Shown here: positions 8,291 through 17,484 of the stretch, in pieces
Numbering within the stretch: position 1 is the stretch's first letter
How the letters are laid out: each line of letters opens with the position of its first letter
Source of the DNA: an uncultured Ruminococcus sp.
Lineage (GTDB): Bacteria > Bacillota > Clostridia > Oscillospirales > Ruminococcaceae
NCBI GenBank assembly: GCA_900539095.1
Contig: UQAR01000004.1
Span: 1 to 64,000, forward strand
Direction: 5' to 3'
DNA: 64,000 bases
Notes under the pieces: generated by a model
The model's input: only the letters and a program-made list of their open reading frames with translations
Told to the model about the DNA's origin: nothing
Databases searched by the model: none
Program-made: the position numbers and the translations under genes

Positions 8291-9208
8291 TCAATTCCCT
8301 GCTCTAAGCTTTTTAAGCACTGCCTGAAAATAGTCGGGCAGGTCGCTGTCGAACTCCATATATTCTCTTGTCGCAGGGTGTATAAATCCTATTTTCTTTG
8401 CGTGGAGGCACTGTCCCTCGATGCCCTTAACGGCTTTTCCGTAGACGTCATCGCCGTAGACAGGGTGACCGATATAGGCTGAATGTACTCTTATCTGATG
8501 AGTTCGTCCCGTTTCAAGTCTGAACTTCACCAGTGAGCACTGCCCGAACTCCTCCAACACCTCATAGTAGGTGACAGCGTGCTTGGAGTTTTGCTCCGTC
8601 ACGCACATTTTCTTTCGGTCATACTTACTTCTGCCGATAGGTGCGTCCACAGTGCCGGTAGGGGTCTTTAGACGTCCCCCTGTGAGCACCGCCTCATACT
8701 CTCTTGTAAAGCTATGCTCTTTTATCTGAGCGGCAAGAAAGTTATGTGCACTATCGGTCTTAGCCACAATGAGCAGACCGCTTGTATTTTTGTCTATCCT
8801 ATGGACTATGCCAGGTCTTATAACGCCGTTAATTGACGACAATCTGCCCTGACAGTGAAAAAGCAAGGCGTTCACAAGAGTGCCGTCGGGGTTCCCTGCG
8901 GCTGGGTGCACCACCATACCCTTTGGCTTATTGACCACCAGCAATTCGCTGTCCTCATAGACTATCTCCACAGGTATATCCTGCGGTTTTACGTCAAGCT
9001 CCACTGGGTCAGGAATGGTCATCTCCACCTTATCGCCGTTTCGGAGCTTATAATTCTTAGCTATATTTTTGCCGCCAACGGTCACGCCGCCGTCCTCAAT
9101 AAGTTTTTGGACAGCAGAACGTGTCAGTCCTGTATCCTGTGCAGACAAAAATCTATCCACACGCTCCCCTGACTGTTCAGCTGCGGCGATAAACTCAAGC
9201 TTTGTCAT
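8291..9208 (-). CDS. rluD: RluA/RluD family pseudouridine synthase
   Basis: A 305-residue RNA-modifying enzyme. An S4 RNA-binding domain fills about residues 15-65, followed by the synthase fold with NKPKGMVVHPAAGN near 92 and the catalytic HRIDKNTSG near 135, where the Asp is the nucleophile. RluD isomerises uridines in helix 69 of 23S rRNA; other RluA-family targets cannot be excluded. It overlaps lspA by 14 bases and is translationally coupled to it, the same lspA-rluD order seen in Bacillus. Confidence 0.93.
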   Translation of the reverse strand: MTKLEFIAAAEQSGERVDRFLSAQDTGLTRSAVQKLIEDGGVTVGGKNIAKNYKLRNGDKVEMTIPDPVELDVKPQDIPVEIVYEDSELLVVNKPKGMVVHPAAGNPDGTLVNALLFHCQGRLSSINGVIRPGIVHRIDKNTSGLLIVAKTDSAHNFLAAQIKEHSFTREYEAVLTGGRLKTPTGTVDAPIGRSKYDRKKMCVTEQNSKHAVTYYEVLEEFGQCSLVKFRLETGRTHQIRVHSAYIGHPVYGDDVYGKAVKGIEGQCLHAKKIGFIHPATREYMEFDSDLPDYFQAVLKKLRAGN

Positions 9209-9707
9209 TTTCTTTGACCTTTACATCGTCACGGATCGGCTTTTTCTTTTCGTCAAGAAAGCAAAAACAGATGACGAACAAGATTCCGCCGATAACGATG
9301 CAGATATCTGCAAAGTTGAAGATAGGGAAATTTATAGGTTCAAACTTGATATAGTCAACGACCTCTTTCAGTTTTATCCTGTCGATAAGGTTGCCGATGC
9401 CCCCTGCCAGCACCATAGCCAGCGAGACAAGCTCCAGTTTTGAGCCTTTGCGTATCTTATACATATAGACTATAGCCGCAATAAGCACGACCACAGGCAG
9501 ACCGATAAGAAACCAAGTTTTTCCTGACATCATGCTCCATGCCGCACCGGTATTCCTTATATGCGTCAGGCTGAAAACCTTAAAGCTGCCGAACTTTATT
9601 ACCTCCACGGGCTGACCGTTCAGCGGCAAGTTATTGGTCACGGCAATTTTTATAAGCTGGTCAGCGACAACAAGGACTGCCATGATAACAAGCGAAATTA
9701 CAAACAT
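9195..9707 (-). CDS. lspA: lipoprotein signal peptidase II
   Basis: A 170-residue membrane aspartyl protease with four membrane helices, which cleaves signal peptides before the lipid-modified Cys of lipoproteins. Both catalytic Asp blocks are visible: GIGNLIDRI at about 105-113 and FNFADICIVIGG at about 129-140, with NTGAAWS near 60. Length fits the family. It follows divIVA after a 60-base gap that holds a hairpin, and overlaps the start of rluD. Confidence 0.95.
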   Translation of the reverse strand: MFVISLVIMAVLVVADQLIKIAVTNNLPLNGQPVEVIKFGSFKVFSLTHIRNTGAAWSMMSGKTWFLIGLPVVVLIAAIVYMYKIRKGSKLELVSLAMVLAGGIGNLIDRIKLKEVVDYIKFEPINFPIFNFADICIVIGGILFVICFCFLDEKKKPIRDDVKVKENDKA

Positions 9708-9738
9708 CTATTCCCTACTCCGTTTATTTATGAACAGT

Positions 9739-9763
9739 AAGGCTCTGCACAAAACAGAGCCTT
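9739..9763 (-). terminator. hairpin between divIVA and lspA
   Basis: AAGGCTCTG (9739-9747) pairs with CAGAGCCTT (9755-9763). On the minus strand it is followed by TACTG, not by a T run, so it may be a weak terminator or an mRNA-stability hairpin between divIVA and lspA. Confidence 0.5.
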
Positions 9764-9767
9764 GATA

Positions 9768-10547
9768 TTAGTTATTTTTACCGAATTTAAGCTCAGCAGG
9801 AGCTGTCTTTGGTATAACAGGGTCGAATGAGCCAGTATTAAGTATCTTCTCAACGTGCTCGCTGTCTGTAACAGGTGCACTCTCAGTCTCGGCGGCGTCA
9901 TTTTCTGCCTCAGGCTCTTCAGTCTGCTCCGGAGCAGTTTCCTGAACTTTCTCTGTCTGCTCTTCTTCGACAGTTTCTTCAGCTGTGTCGTCAGTGGCAG
10001 GCTCAAAAGTTGGTATCTCCATAATGAGTCTTATCTGTCTGTTATAGAGCTGAGTAAGGTCAGCCTTGAACTGAGTTACCTCTGCCTTGAGGTTCTCATA
10101 CTTTTCAAGCTCTTCGTCATAAGCTGCTCTTATCTCATTTATCTTCTTCTCTGTTATCTCAGTATTATTTCTGATAAGCTCGGCACACTTTTCCTTGTGC
10201 TCCTTGACAATCCTCTCGCACTCAGCGGCACTCTGCTCTGCAAGTCTTACCTGCTCTGACTTTGCAGACTCTATCATATCATGAGCCTGTGTTTTAGCCT
10301 CAGTAAGTATCTTATTTGACTCTTTCTGAGCCACAATGAGAGCCTGCTGGATAGCATCCTCGTCCTCTCTGTACTCGTTTATTTTCTCAACGAGCTTGAT
10401 TATCTTAGCCTCGGTATCCTGATTTGCCTTCACTACCTCGGCATAATCCTCGGCTACCTGTGCCAGAAATTCATTTACGTCGTCCTTTGAATAGCCGTTT
10501 TTCTCGGTATCAAAAGACTTTCCTTTAATATTATTTGGACTTAACAT
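9768..10547 (-). CDS. divIVA: DivIVA domain-containing protein
   Basis: A 259-residue cell-division/polarity protein. The N-terminal DivIVA lipid-binding domain (SPNNIKGKSFDTEKNGYSKD) is followed by a long coiled coil to about residue 165. An acidic, Glu/Thr-rich tail of about 75 residues has no clear fold. DivIVA binds negatively curved membrane at septa and poles. The ATG at 10547 has GGAGGT seven bases upstream; a longer frame to 10574 lacks one. Its place after sepF and ylmH is the conserved Gram-positive order. Confidence 0.92.
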   Translation of the reverse strand: MLSPNNIKGKSFDTEKNGYSKDDVNEFLAQVAEDYAEVVKANQDTEAKIIKLVEKINEYREDEDAIQQALIVAQKESNKILTEAKTQAHDMIESAKSEQVRLAEQSAAECERIVKEHKEKCAELIRNNTEITEKKINEIRAAYDEELEKYENLKAEVTQFKADLTQLYNRQIRLIMEIPTFEPATDDTAEETVEEEQTEKVQETAPEQTEEPEAENDAAETESAPVTDSEHVEKILNTGSFDPVIPKTAPAELKFGKNN

Positions 10548-10566
10548 ATTAGGACCTCCATGATCT

Positions 10567-11349
10567 TTACACAAATTTATTTAAAGTTATATGTATTCTG
10601 TCTTTTTTTGTCACGCCGTCAACTGAAACGAGCTTGAATTTTCCATATCCTCTCACAGAAAACGTACAGCCCTCTTCAAGAAGTATTTTCGGCGAATTTT
10701 TCGGCATATGGTCTATTTCTATGCCTGTATTTTTTATAAGCTGTGCAGATTTTTCTCTCGATATCCTTGCGGCAAGACTTAAAATACAGTCAGCTCGCAT
10801 TGATGCCACTGTACCGCTTATCTCCTGCGTTTTCACCTCAGTATGGATACTTCCGTCATAGCCCTCATGTATCTTCACACCTGCTCTGCCGACTTTTGTC
10901 AGGCTGCTTGTCACATCAGCTGCGACAGAATCTCTGATGAACACCGCCGACTTGCCCTCTCCCACAAGAATGTCGCCAACGCTGTCCCTTGTTATCCTCA
11001 GTCCCATAAGCGAGCCAAGGATATCTCTATGTGTTAGCTTATCGCCTTTTCTGTACTCAATGGTCACTGCGGTAATAGGAAAATCCTCGTTCTGCACCTC
11101 TCCATACTCAGGATAGACGCACAGCACACGCCTTGCGGCGTTTTCATATCCGCCCCACAGCTTATAGTTTTCATACTTAATAGATGCCATGAGCTTTTCA
11201 CACAGCAGGCACTGTCTTTCATCAAGAAACGCAGAAAACTTGACAACGTACTTTTCCTCAGCTGCCGCCGCCCACTCCGACACTCTGTCCAGCAAGCGGA
11301 CATCGTCCTCGCTCAGGTCGGGCAGAAACTGATATTTAGCACGAGCCAT
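10567..11349 (-). CDS. ylmH: YlmH-like S4-domain RNA-binding protein
   Basis: A 260-residue protein with the YlmH layout: an N-terminal domain of about 75 residues, a central domain with a GLRITRDSVGDIL-like signature near 112-124, and a C-terminal S4 RNA-binding domain from about 185 that ends in a beta-rich tail. YlmH homologues bind the ribosome and stalled nascent-chain complexes. The start at 11349 lies 2 bases after the sepF stop and has no strong ribosome site, so it is probably translated by coupling. It lies between sepF and divIVA as in Bacillus; ylmG is absent here. Confidence 0.9.
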   Translation of the reverse strand: MARAKYQFLPDLSEDDVRLLDRVSEWAAAAEEKYVVKFSAFLDERQCLLCEKLMASIKYENYKLWGGYENAARRVLCVYPEYGEVQNEDFPITAVTIEYRKGDKLTHRDILGSLMGLRITRDSVGDILVGEGKSAVFIRDSVAADVTSSLTKVGRAGVKIHEGYDGSIHTEVKTQEISGTVASMRADCILSLAARISREKSAQLIKNTGIEIDHMPKNSPKILLEEGCTFSVRGYGKFKLVSVDGVTKKDRIHITLNKFV

Positions 11350-11351
11350 AT

Positions 11352-11801
11352 TTAGAAACTGTAGCCGTTGTTCTCAAGTTCGCTCATAAGGTCAACGCCT
11401 GAGAAACCTACGTTTCTAGGCATGATAGCGAATGTTTTCTGAGCCATCATCTTGATATCTGCACCGTTTGCATACGCAACGCCTGAGATAAAGTCAAGTA
11501 TTCTCTTAGCGTCATCGCTCTTGACTGTTTCAAGGTTAAGGAGCACTGTTTTGCCCTCATTTATATCGCCGCCGATAGACTTGACCTCTGAAAAATCGTT
11601 AGGTCTTGCAAGAACTATCTGCAAAGTTGTTGTCTGTTCCATTCTCATTGGACGTGCGGAAGTTTCATATCCGCCTGCTGTCTTTGGTTTCTCGCTGTAT
11701 TCTGTCTTATTTTCGTATGCAGGCTGCTGATACATTGCGTCCTCCTGTTCCAGTTCATCTTCACCTACAAAGAGATTTCTGATTCTCTGCATTGCACCCA
11801 T
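11352..11801 (-). CDS. sepF: cell division protein SepF
   Basis: A 149-residue protein with the SepF layout: a short amphipathic N-terminal membrane-binding segment (MGAMQRIRNLFVG), a linker with Tyr, Gln and Glu, and a compact globular domain from about residue 60 with the conserved DDAKRILDFISGVAYANGA segment. SepF polymerises into rings and tethers FtsZ to the membrane at the septum. GGAGGG precedes the start and overlaps the end of ylmE. Confidence 0.93.
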   Translation of the reverse strand: MGAMQRIRNLFVGEDELEQEDAMYQQPAYENKTEYSEKPKTAGGYETSARPMRMEQTTTLQIVLARPNDFSEVKSIGGDINEGKTVLLNLETVKSDDAKRILDFISGVAYANGADIKMMAQKTFAIMPRNVGFSGVDLMSELENNGYSF

Positions 11802-11803
11802 TT

Positions 11804-12550
11804 TTAACCCTCCAAATATTTTCTAGCTCCGAAAAGCTTTGTTCCGATCCTTACCAGATTCGAGCCGTGCTTTATGGCAAGCTCGTAGTCACCTGACATT
11901 CCCATAGAAAGAATATCCATTGACACGTTCGGTATATCCTTTTCCTTTACACTAAGAAAGATACCGTGCATTTTTTCAAAAACGTCCTCCCCTGAGCCTA
12001 CAGGCGGTATTGCCATAAGTCCCTTAACAGAGACGTTAGGCAGCTGTGCGGTCTGTCTTACAAGCTCCTCAGCCATATTTGCTGAAACGCCGCTTTTTGT
12101 TGCCTCGTCGCCTATATTTATTTCCACAAGGACGTTCATTGTTTTATTATTCTTTACTGCCAGTCTGCTTATCTCCTGAGCAAGTTTCAGGTTATCCACC
12201 GACTGTATCAGTGTAACATCGTTGATTATATATTTCACCTTATTGGTCTGCAAGTGACCGATAAACTGCACCTCTGCACTTTTATCGTAGGCGTCTTTCT
12301 TAGAAAGATACTCCTGCACCCTATTTTCGCCCAGCAGTTTAAAGCCCTGAGCGACGGCGAAATTCACCTTTTCAGGCGGCACTGTTTTAGTTACAGCCAT
12401 TATTCTGACTTCTTCGTCAGGCTTACGCCACTTTGCTTTGGCGTTCTCTACATTATAACATATTTCCTTACAGTTTTCAAGAACCTCCGGAAAATAATTA
12501 TCCTGAGGTGACAGCGTTGCTGTCTGATCTACTTTGCTGCACATCTTCAT
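11804..12550 (-). CDS. ylmE: YggS/YlmE family PLP-binding protein
   Basis: A 248-residue protein of the PLP homeostasis family (YggS, PROSC). The PLP lysine is in MAVTKTVPPE near residue 54, and HIGHLQTNK-type (FIGHLQTNK) and SMGMSGDYELAI motifs are present. It binds pyridoxal 5'-phosphate and affects amino-acid and vitamin B6 balance, with no known catalytic reaction. The ATG at 12550 has AGAGGTGG at 12557-12564. It overlaps the end of the preceding HlyD-like gene by 53 bases, a longer overlap than elsewhere in this operon. N-terminal extension of about 25 residues beyond the usual start. Confidence 0.92.
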   Translation of the reverse strand: MKMCSKVDQTATLSPQDNYFPEVLENCKEICYNVENAKAKWRKPDEEVRIMAVTKTVPPEKVNFAVAQGFKLLGENRVQEYLSKKDAYDKSAEVQFIGHLQTNKVKYIINDVTLIQSVDNLKLAQEISRLAVKNNKTMNVLVEINIGDEATKSGVSANMAEELVRQTAQLPNVSVKGLMAIPPVGSGEDVFEKMHGIFLSVKEKDIPNVSMDILSMGMSGDYELAIKHGSNLVRIGTKLFGARKYLEG

Positions 12551-13733
12551 CTGAAACCACCTCTAACAAAATTTGATCGTAAAGCAGCAGATAATCCTCA
12601 TCTGAGGTATTTTCAGAGAGCACGAAATCGTCGCCCTCGTATATAACGTTTATCTTTTTGAAAGTAACGTCCTTTCCAAGGATAACATAGACGCCTTTCT
12701 GGTTGCCCTGAAAGCGTATGGCACTTCTCGGTACTTTAAGGCCCTGATACTCGTCGAAGATAAGCTCCGCAGACTGCACTCTTGATTCCACAAGAGCCTC
12801 GTCAAGTCTATCGCACGAAAGCACCACGACCACCTTATTCTCGTCGTCCTCACAAGGTTTTACAGACTCCACCTGAACGTCATAGACATTCTTAGTCGTA
12901 CTCAGAGCCATTCTGAGCCATGAGCCTTCGGTGATCCTTTTATCGTTATCCATAACGCCTGCTATCCTGCATGAATAGTCGGAAAACATTTTGCCAACAG
13001 CGTTTGGAACGTCTTTACTAGGCTGGTCGATGACCTTTTGGATATCCTTATCGGTGAGCTGTGAGGCATTCTCAACGGTAAGCTCGCTTTCATAGCCGTC
13101 TGCATACGAAACAAAGTATCCTGTTTCGTCGGCGGTTATGGTCTTGCCCGAACCGGTCGCCTGACTTTCAAGCTCCTTGACTTTCGCCTCGAGCCGGCTT
13201 ATCCTATCGTCATAGTTCTGCTCGGTCTTTGTGACGATATTATAAATATTCATCGCAAGGGACATATCTTCTCTTGTTTTTGCAAACTCCGAAAAGTCCT
13301 CCTGAGAAGAATACGCAAGCAGTTCCTTATATTCCTTATCTATCTTGCTTTTTATGGTTTCGGGCTGGACATAATTTGTTGTGCCCGGATTTTGTGCTCT
13401 TTCAAGAGCTGCGATCTCATTTTCCAGTATCTTTATCTTATTCTTCGCCATAACAGCGTCTTCAGAAGAATAGACAGAGGCAATGGTATTGCCCACTGAG
13501 ATCTTACTGCCGTCAGAATAGGTATAGTCCAAAACTCCGCCGCCGTCATAGGTGACGACCTTTTCATCTCGGATTATTACGCCTTTGAAAGAGATATCCT
13601 CGTTTATGGTAGTGAGCACTGCCTCTTCCGAATCATGGCGGTCTGTAAGAGCACTGTATATCTGACTGCCGATAGTAGTAAGAATGAGAACAGAAAGCAG
13701 ACCGGTAAGTATTTTAACGGTCAGAGAATTCAT
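12498..13733 (-). CDS. HlyD-like membrane-anchored protein of the division cluster
   Basis: A 411-residue protein with an N-terminal membrane helix (about 7-27) and a large outside portion. Residues 50-90 resemble half of a lipoyl/barrel-sandwich domain (GGGVLDYTYSDGSKISVGNTIA at its core, described here by position 64-85), then a coiled coil to about 190 and a second half with beta-rich segments. That is the plan of HlyD/membrane-fusion adaptors, but no transporter is encoded nearby. Its place between hfq and ylmE-sepF suggests a role at the envelope or septum; this is inference. Family assignment is moderately sure, function unknown. Confidence 0.65.
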   Translation of the reverse strand: MNSLTVKILTGLLSVLILTTIGSQIYSALTDRHDSEEAVLTTINEDISFKGVIIRDEKVVTYDGGGVLDYTYSDGSKISVGNTIASVYSSEDAVMAKNKIKILENEIAALERAQNPGTTNYVQPETIKSKIDKEYKELLAYSSQEDFSEFAKTREDMSLAMNIYNIVTKTEQNYDDRISRLEAKVKELESQATGSGKTITADETGYFVSYADGYESELTVENASQLTDKDIQKVIDQPSKDVPNAVGKMFSDYSCRIAGVMDNDKRITEGSWLRMALSTTKNVYDVQVESVKPCEDDENKVVVVLSCDRLDEALVESRVQSAELIFDEYQGLKVPRSAIRFQGNQKGVYVILGKDVTFKKINVIYEGDDFVLSENTSDEDYLLLYDQILLEVVSDEDVQQSRSDSNAVTSG

Positions 13734-13747
13734 TTTTATCTGCCCTC

Positions 13748-13987
13748 TTAAATATCTGTGCCGGCAGCGTCAAGAACGTTGATGTATCTTGATGGAACGA
13801 TAGTTGAGATAGCGTGCTTATAAACTATGTTCTGCTTGCCCTCGCAGTCAAGAACTACCACATAGCTGTCAAAGCCCTTTACAACACCTTTGAACTGATA
13901 GCCGTTCATAAGGATAAAAGTAGATGCTATCTTGTCTTTTCTGATCTGATTAAGTATAACGTCCTGAAGATTAAGATTCTTATTCAT
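13748..13987 (-). CDS. hfq: RNA chaperone Hfq
   Basis: A 79-residue Sm-like protein. Sm1 spans about 8-55 with the conserved LNGYQ-like MNGYQFKG segment, and Sm2 includes the YKHAIS signature near 60, which matches the canonical YKHA RNA-binding residues. Hfq hexamers help small RNAs pair with mRNA. The ATG at 13987 lies seven bases after AGGAGTG; a GTG at 13996 in frame would include that site. It follows miaA, the classic miaA-hfq order. Confidence 0.95.
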   Translation of the reverse strand: MNKNLNLQDVILNQIRKDKIASTFILMNGYQFKGVVKGFDSYVVVLDCEGKQNIVYKHAISTIVPSRYINVLDAAGTDI

Positions 13988-14062
13988 AAATAACACTCCT
14001 AAAAATTTTTACAGCAATGTATTGCCATTTTTACACTATAAACTTGTTCAACTTATATTATA

Positions 14063-15007
14063 TCACATAATTTCCGATTTGGCTATAATATTTTTAATAT
14101 TTTCTATAATTTTTTGAAAACTATCAAAATTATCTGTCTGCACCCACTTAATTCCGTCAACTCGTCTAAACCAAGTGAGCTGTCTTTTGGCATAACGGCG
14201 GCTTTCCTGTTTGATTTTGTCGAGGCAGTCATCAAGCTGTGCCCTGCCCTGAAAATACGGCACAAGCTCTTTATAGCCTATTGCCTGATAGGCGGTGGCA
14301 GGGGTAAAGCTGTCATAAAAGGCTCTGCACTCTTCGATAAGCCCGTTTTCCACCATTATGTCAACACGGCGGTTTATACGGTCATAGAGATACTGTCTGT
14401 CAGATGCCGTCAGACCTATGATGCAGGCATTATATGGCGACTGTTCACGGCGGCTGTTCACCTTATGCTGTGAAAGGGGTATGCCTGTTGTTTCAAATAC
14501 CTCAAGACCTCTTATGACTCTTGGCAGATTGTTCTCATGCACCTTAGCCGCAGTTTCTGGGTCAACCTCTTTCAGCCTTTCCCAAAGTGCATGATTGCCA
14601 ACTGTTTGAGCCTCAGCCTCAAGACGTTTTCTTACAGAGCCGTCAGTTTCGGTATCGTCAAAGATGATATTATTCACAAGGGAGCTTATATAAAGACCCG
14701 TTCCGCCGCAGAGTATAGGCAGCTTGCCACGGCTGTGTATATCTCTGATACGCTCCCCTGCCAGTCTGACATAATCAGCCACGGAAAAAGCCTGCTCAGG
14801 TTCAAGAAAATCTATAAGATAGTGTGGCACGCCCTGCATTTCCTCTTTGGTAGGCTTTGCGGTGGCGATGCTCAGACCTTTATATATCTGCATAGAGTCG
14901 GCGGAAACTATCTCGCCGTCATATATCTTTGCAAGCTCCACTGCACAGGCGGTCTTTCCGCTGGCGGTCGGTCCTGCAATGACAAGGAGCGGTATTTTAT
15001 TTTCCAT
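14063..15007 (-). CDS. miaA: tRNA dimethylallyltransferase MiaA
   Basis: A 314-residue enzyme that adds a dimethylallyl group to A37 of tRNAs reading UNN codons; MiaB, encoded upstream in the same cluster, then thiomethylates the product. The P-loop GPTASGKT is at about 12-19, with the following VSADSMQIYKGL segment that holds the catalytic Asp and binds substrate. The start at 15007 has AGGAGGCG upstream; a frame to 15025 would include it. Confidence 0.95.
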   Translation of the reverse strand: MENKIPLLVIAGPTASGKTACAVELAKIYDGEIVSADSMQIYKGLSIATAKPTKEEMQGVPHYLIDFLEPEQAFSVADYVRLAGERIRDIHSRGKLPILCGGTGLYISSLVNNIIFDDTETDGSVRKRLEAEAQTVGNHALWERLKEVDPETAAKVHENNLPRVIRGLEVFETTGIPLSQHKVNSRREQSPYNACIIGLTASDRQYLYDRINRRVDIMVENGLIEECRAFYDSFTPATAYQAIGYKELVPYFQGRAQLDDCLDKIKQESRRYAKRQLTWFRRVDGIKWVQTDNFDSFQKIIENIKNIIAKSEIM

Positions 15008-15028
15008 AGTTTTCGCCTCCTGCATGGT

Positions 15029-17107
15029 CTAAAGCACTCTTCTGAACTGCTTTTCGATATCTCTTTTTGTCAGGGTTATCATGACTGGTCTGCCGTGAGG
15101 GCAATATCTGATATTTTCCTGACCGTAAACTGCATTCACAAGTGCCTGCAATTCTATTCCACTGTTGGTATCGTTCGCCTTTATTGCCGCTTTGCAGGCG
15201 ATAGAATGATAAAGGTCATCAAACAGCTCTATTTGCGGATCAAGTTTATTCTCGATAAAATTCTTTGCAAGGTCGCTGATTATATCCGCAGGGTTATCAT
15301 CGCCCAGTATTATAGGCACGCCCTTTACTGCAACTGTCGGTGCGACGTCAGGCTCTATTTCAAAGCCAAGCTGCGACACCTTATCGAGATTTGCTGACAG
15401 TGCGTCATACTCGTCATAAGAGAGCAGCACCATGATAGGCTCAAGGAACATTTGCGTTTCAAGCTGCTCGGCGTCGCTTTTTATCTTCTCGAAGATATAT
15501 CTCTCGTGGGCGGCGTGCTTATCCATAAGTATCATCTCATCGCCCACCTGAGCCACCACATATGTTTTGAAAAGCTCGCCCACCACAACCGGTTTTGGCT
15601 TTTCAGGTTCTTTCTCTTCGACAATGACTGACACAGGCTTTTTCTTTGTAAAGCTCTGAGCGTCGATAAACTTGAAAGCGTCGCCGCTCTGCTCCTCAGG
15701 CTCGTCAGGAAGAGGTATCTCGCTGACGGCTCTGTTTATCTCCTCCACCGTCACCTTATGAGGTTTCGGCTCAGGGCCTGAAAGCTCTGTGACAGCTGTT
15801 TCTCTCTTTGCAGGCTGTTCAAGGCTTGCAAGGAACATATCGTCACTGCCGCTGAGTTTTTCTTTTTCTTCCTCAGTTATGCTCCTGCTCTCGACTGTTT
15901 TAAGCGTTGGTGCAGGCTTTTGATAGCTGTACGAATTTTCGTACACTTTATCTGTCTGCGGCATTGGTGCAGGCGTTTCAGTCTTTTGCACGGCAGGCTT
16001 TGGTGTATCATTTTCCATAGAGAATTTCAGCTGGACGCTGTTATCTTTTTTAGGTATATCAAAAAGCTCTCTATCGGTGAAATTTCGTTTATTTTCAAGG
16101 TGCATCTCGTTAGGTCTGTCGTTCTTCATAAGGGAATTTTTCACCGCAAAGAACACAGCCTCGTGCATAAGCTTTTCGTCTGAAAAACGCACCTCTATTT
16201 TAGTCGGGTGGACGTTCACGTCTATGGTATTAGGTGGGATATCTATATAGAGCACGCACGCCGGAAATTTTCCCGTCATAAGAAGATTTCTGTATGCCTC
16301 TTCCAATGCTGCCGCACAGGCTCTTGACTTCACATATCTTTTATTTACAAAGAAATTCTGAAAACGTCTGTTAGGCTTTGCAGACAGTGGCTTGACGGTG
16401 AAACCTGTTATGTGCATACCCTGCCATGTGTAATCTACCTCAAGCATGGAATTAGCAAAATCCCTTCCGTAGACTGAATACACTGCGGAATATATCCTGC
16501 CGTCGCCTGCGGTCAATATCTCGACTTTGTTGTCCCTGATAAATTTGAATGATATCTCAGGGTGGGAAAGGGTGAGCTTTGTCACAAGGTCTGCGGCAAA
16601 GTTGCCCTCTGAAACGTCTTTTTTCAAAAACTTCAGTCTTGCAGGGACATTGTAGAAAATATCCCTCACAACGAATGTCGTGCCGTCAGGACAGCCGCAC
16701 TCCTCACAGGTCTTTTCCACTGCACCCTCGATAACGTAATGCGTGCCGTAGTCCTCTTCAGGACGTTTTGTGAGCACGTCCACCTTTGAAACTGCACATA
16801 TTGACGCCAGAGCCTCGCCTCTGAAACCAAGGGTCATAATGCTGTCAAGGTCGTTTTTTACTGATATCTTGCTTGTTGCATGACGAAGAAAGGCTGTTGG
16901 GAGATCTTCTTTTGAGATACCCTTGCCGTTATCCGTCACTCTTATATAGGTGCGGCCGCCGTTTTTTATCTCAACGGTGATGACGTTCGCACCTGCGTCT
17001 ATTGCGTTTTCAAGAAGTTCCTTTATTATGGAGGCGGGTCTGTCTATTACCTCGCCTGCCGCAATAAGTTCGGAAACTTCCTTGCTCAGAACTTTTATTT
17101 CTGACAT
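15029..17107 (-). CDS. mutL: DNA mismatch repair protein MutL (endonuclease type)
   Basis: A 692-residue protein. The N-terminal GHKL ATPase shows ENAIDAGA near 35, DNGKGI near 60 and GFRGEALASI near 93. A low-complexity, Pro/Glu/Thr-rich linker spans about 335-500. The C-terminal domain has DKHAAHERYIFE, fitting the DQHA-X2-E-X4-E metal site of nicking MutL proteins, and CPHGRP near the end. This type cuts the new strand itself, as expected in bacteria without MutH. The ATG at 17107 follows AAGGATAG; an upstream TTG at 17137 is in frame. Confidence 0.95.
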   Translation of the reverse strand: MSEIKVLSKEVSELIAAGEVIDRPASIIKELLENAIDAGANVITVEIKNGGRTYIRVTDNGKGISKEDLPTAFLRHATSKISVKNDLDSIMTLGFRGEALASICAVSKVDVLTKRPEEDYGTHYVIEGAVEKTCEECGCPDGTTFVVRDIFYNVPARLKFLKKDVSEGNFAADLVTKLTLSHPEISFKFIRDNKVEILTAGDGRIYSAVYSVYGRDFANSMLEVDYTWQGMHITGFTVKPLSAKPNRRFQNFFVNKRYVKSRACAAALEEAYRNLLMTGKFPACVLYIDIPPNTIDVNVHPTKIEVRFSDEKLMHEAVFFAVKNSLMKNDRPNEMHLENKRNFTDRELFDIPKKDNSVQLKFSMENDTPKPAVQKTETPAPMPQTDKVYENSYSYQKPAPTLKTVESRSITEEEKEKLSGSDDMFLASLEQPAKRETAVTELSGPEPKPHKVTVEEINRAVSEIPLPDEPEEQSGDAFKFIDAQSFTKKKPVSVIVEEKEPEKPKPVVVGELFKTYVVAQVGDEMILMDKHAAHERYIFEKIKSDAEQLETQMFLEPIMVLLSYDEYDALSANLDKVSQLGFEIEPDVAPTVAVKGVPIILGDDNPADIISDLAKNFIENKLDPQIELFDDLYHSIACKAAIKANDTNSGIELQALVNAVYGQENIRYCPHGRPVMITLTKRDIEKQFRRVL

Positions 17108-17121
17108 TTTTCTATCCTTTT

Positions 17122-17475
17122 CTATGGCTCTTTCCAAAAGCCGCCTGTATGAAAATTCTCCTTGCCTGTTGGCTTTGCTGTTACACGGAACATTACGCAG
17201 CCGTCAGGACAGACGATAGTTTTTGTATATTTGCTGTCGCCGCCTATCTTTGTCATATCGCCGCCGCTGCGGACAGCCTCCATAATGGGATAAAGCATCA
17301 TCATTGTTTTACTGCAAATGCCATAGCCGTCCTTATTCACAGGACAGCCATAGGTGCAGAAATATTTATCCCCTATCTCCTCGCCATTACGGCAATATCT
17401 TTCCGTATGGTCGCCACGGAGAAAGCCCGTGACCTCTATTTCAAACTCGTACTCCTCGTCATACCACTTTTTCAT
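17122..17475 (-). CDS. TIGR04076 family protein
   Basis: A 117-residue soluble protein of unknown function. The conserved Cys pattern is visible: CRNGEEIGDKYFC, then YGCPVNKDGYGICSKTM, then a C-P-D-G-C-V-F-like end, as in the small Clostridial TIGR04076 family. The Cys residues may bind metal or redox cofactor; not established. It starts at the ATG at 17475 with AGGTGAG upstream, 9 bases after the mutS stop, and lies between mutS and mutL. Confidence 0.75.
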   Translation of the reverse strand: MKKWYDEEYEFEIEVTGFLRGDHTERYCRNGEEIGDKYFCTYGCPVNKDGYGICSKTMMMLYPIMEAVRSGGDMTKIGGDSKYTKTIVCPDGCVMFRVTAKPTGKENFHTGGFWKEP

Positions 17476-17484
17476 GACGCTCAC

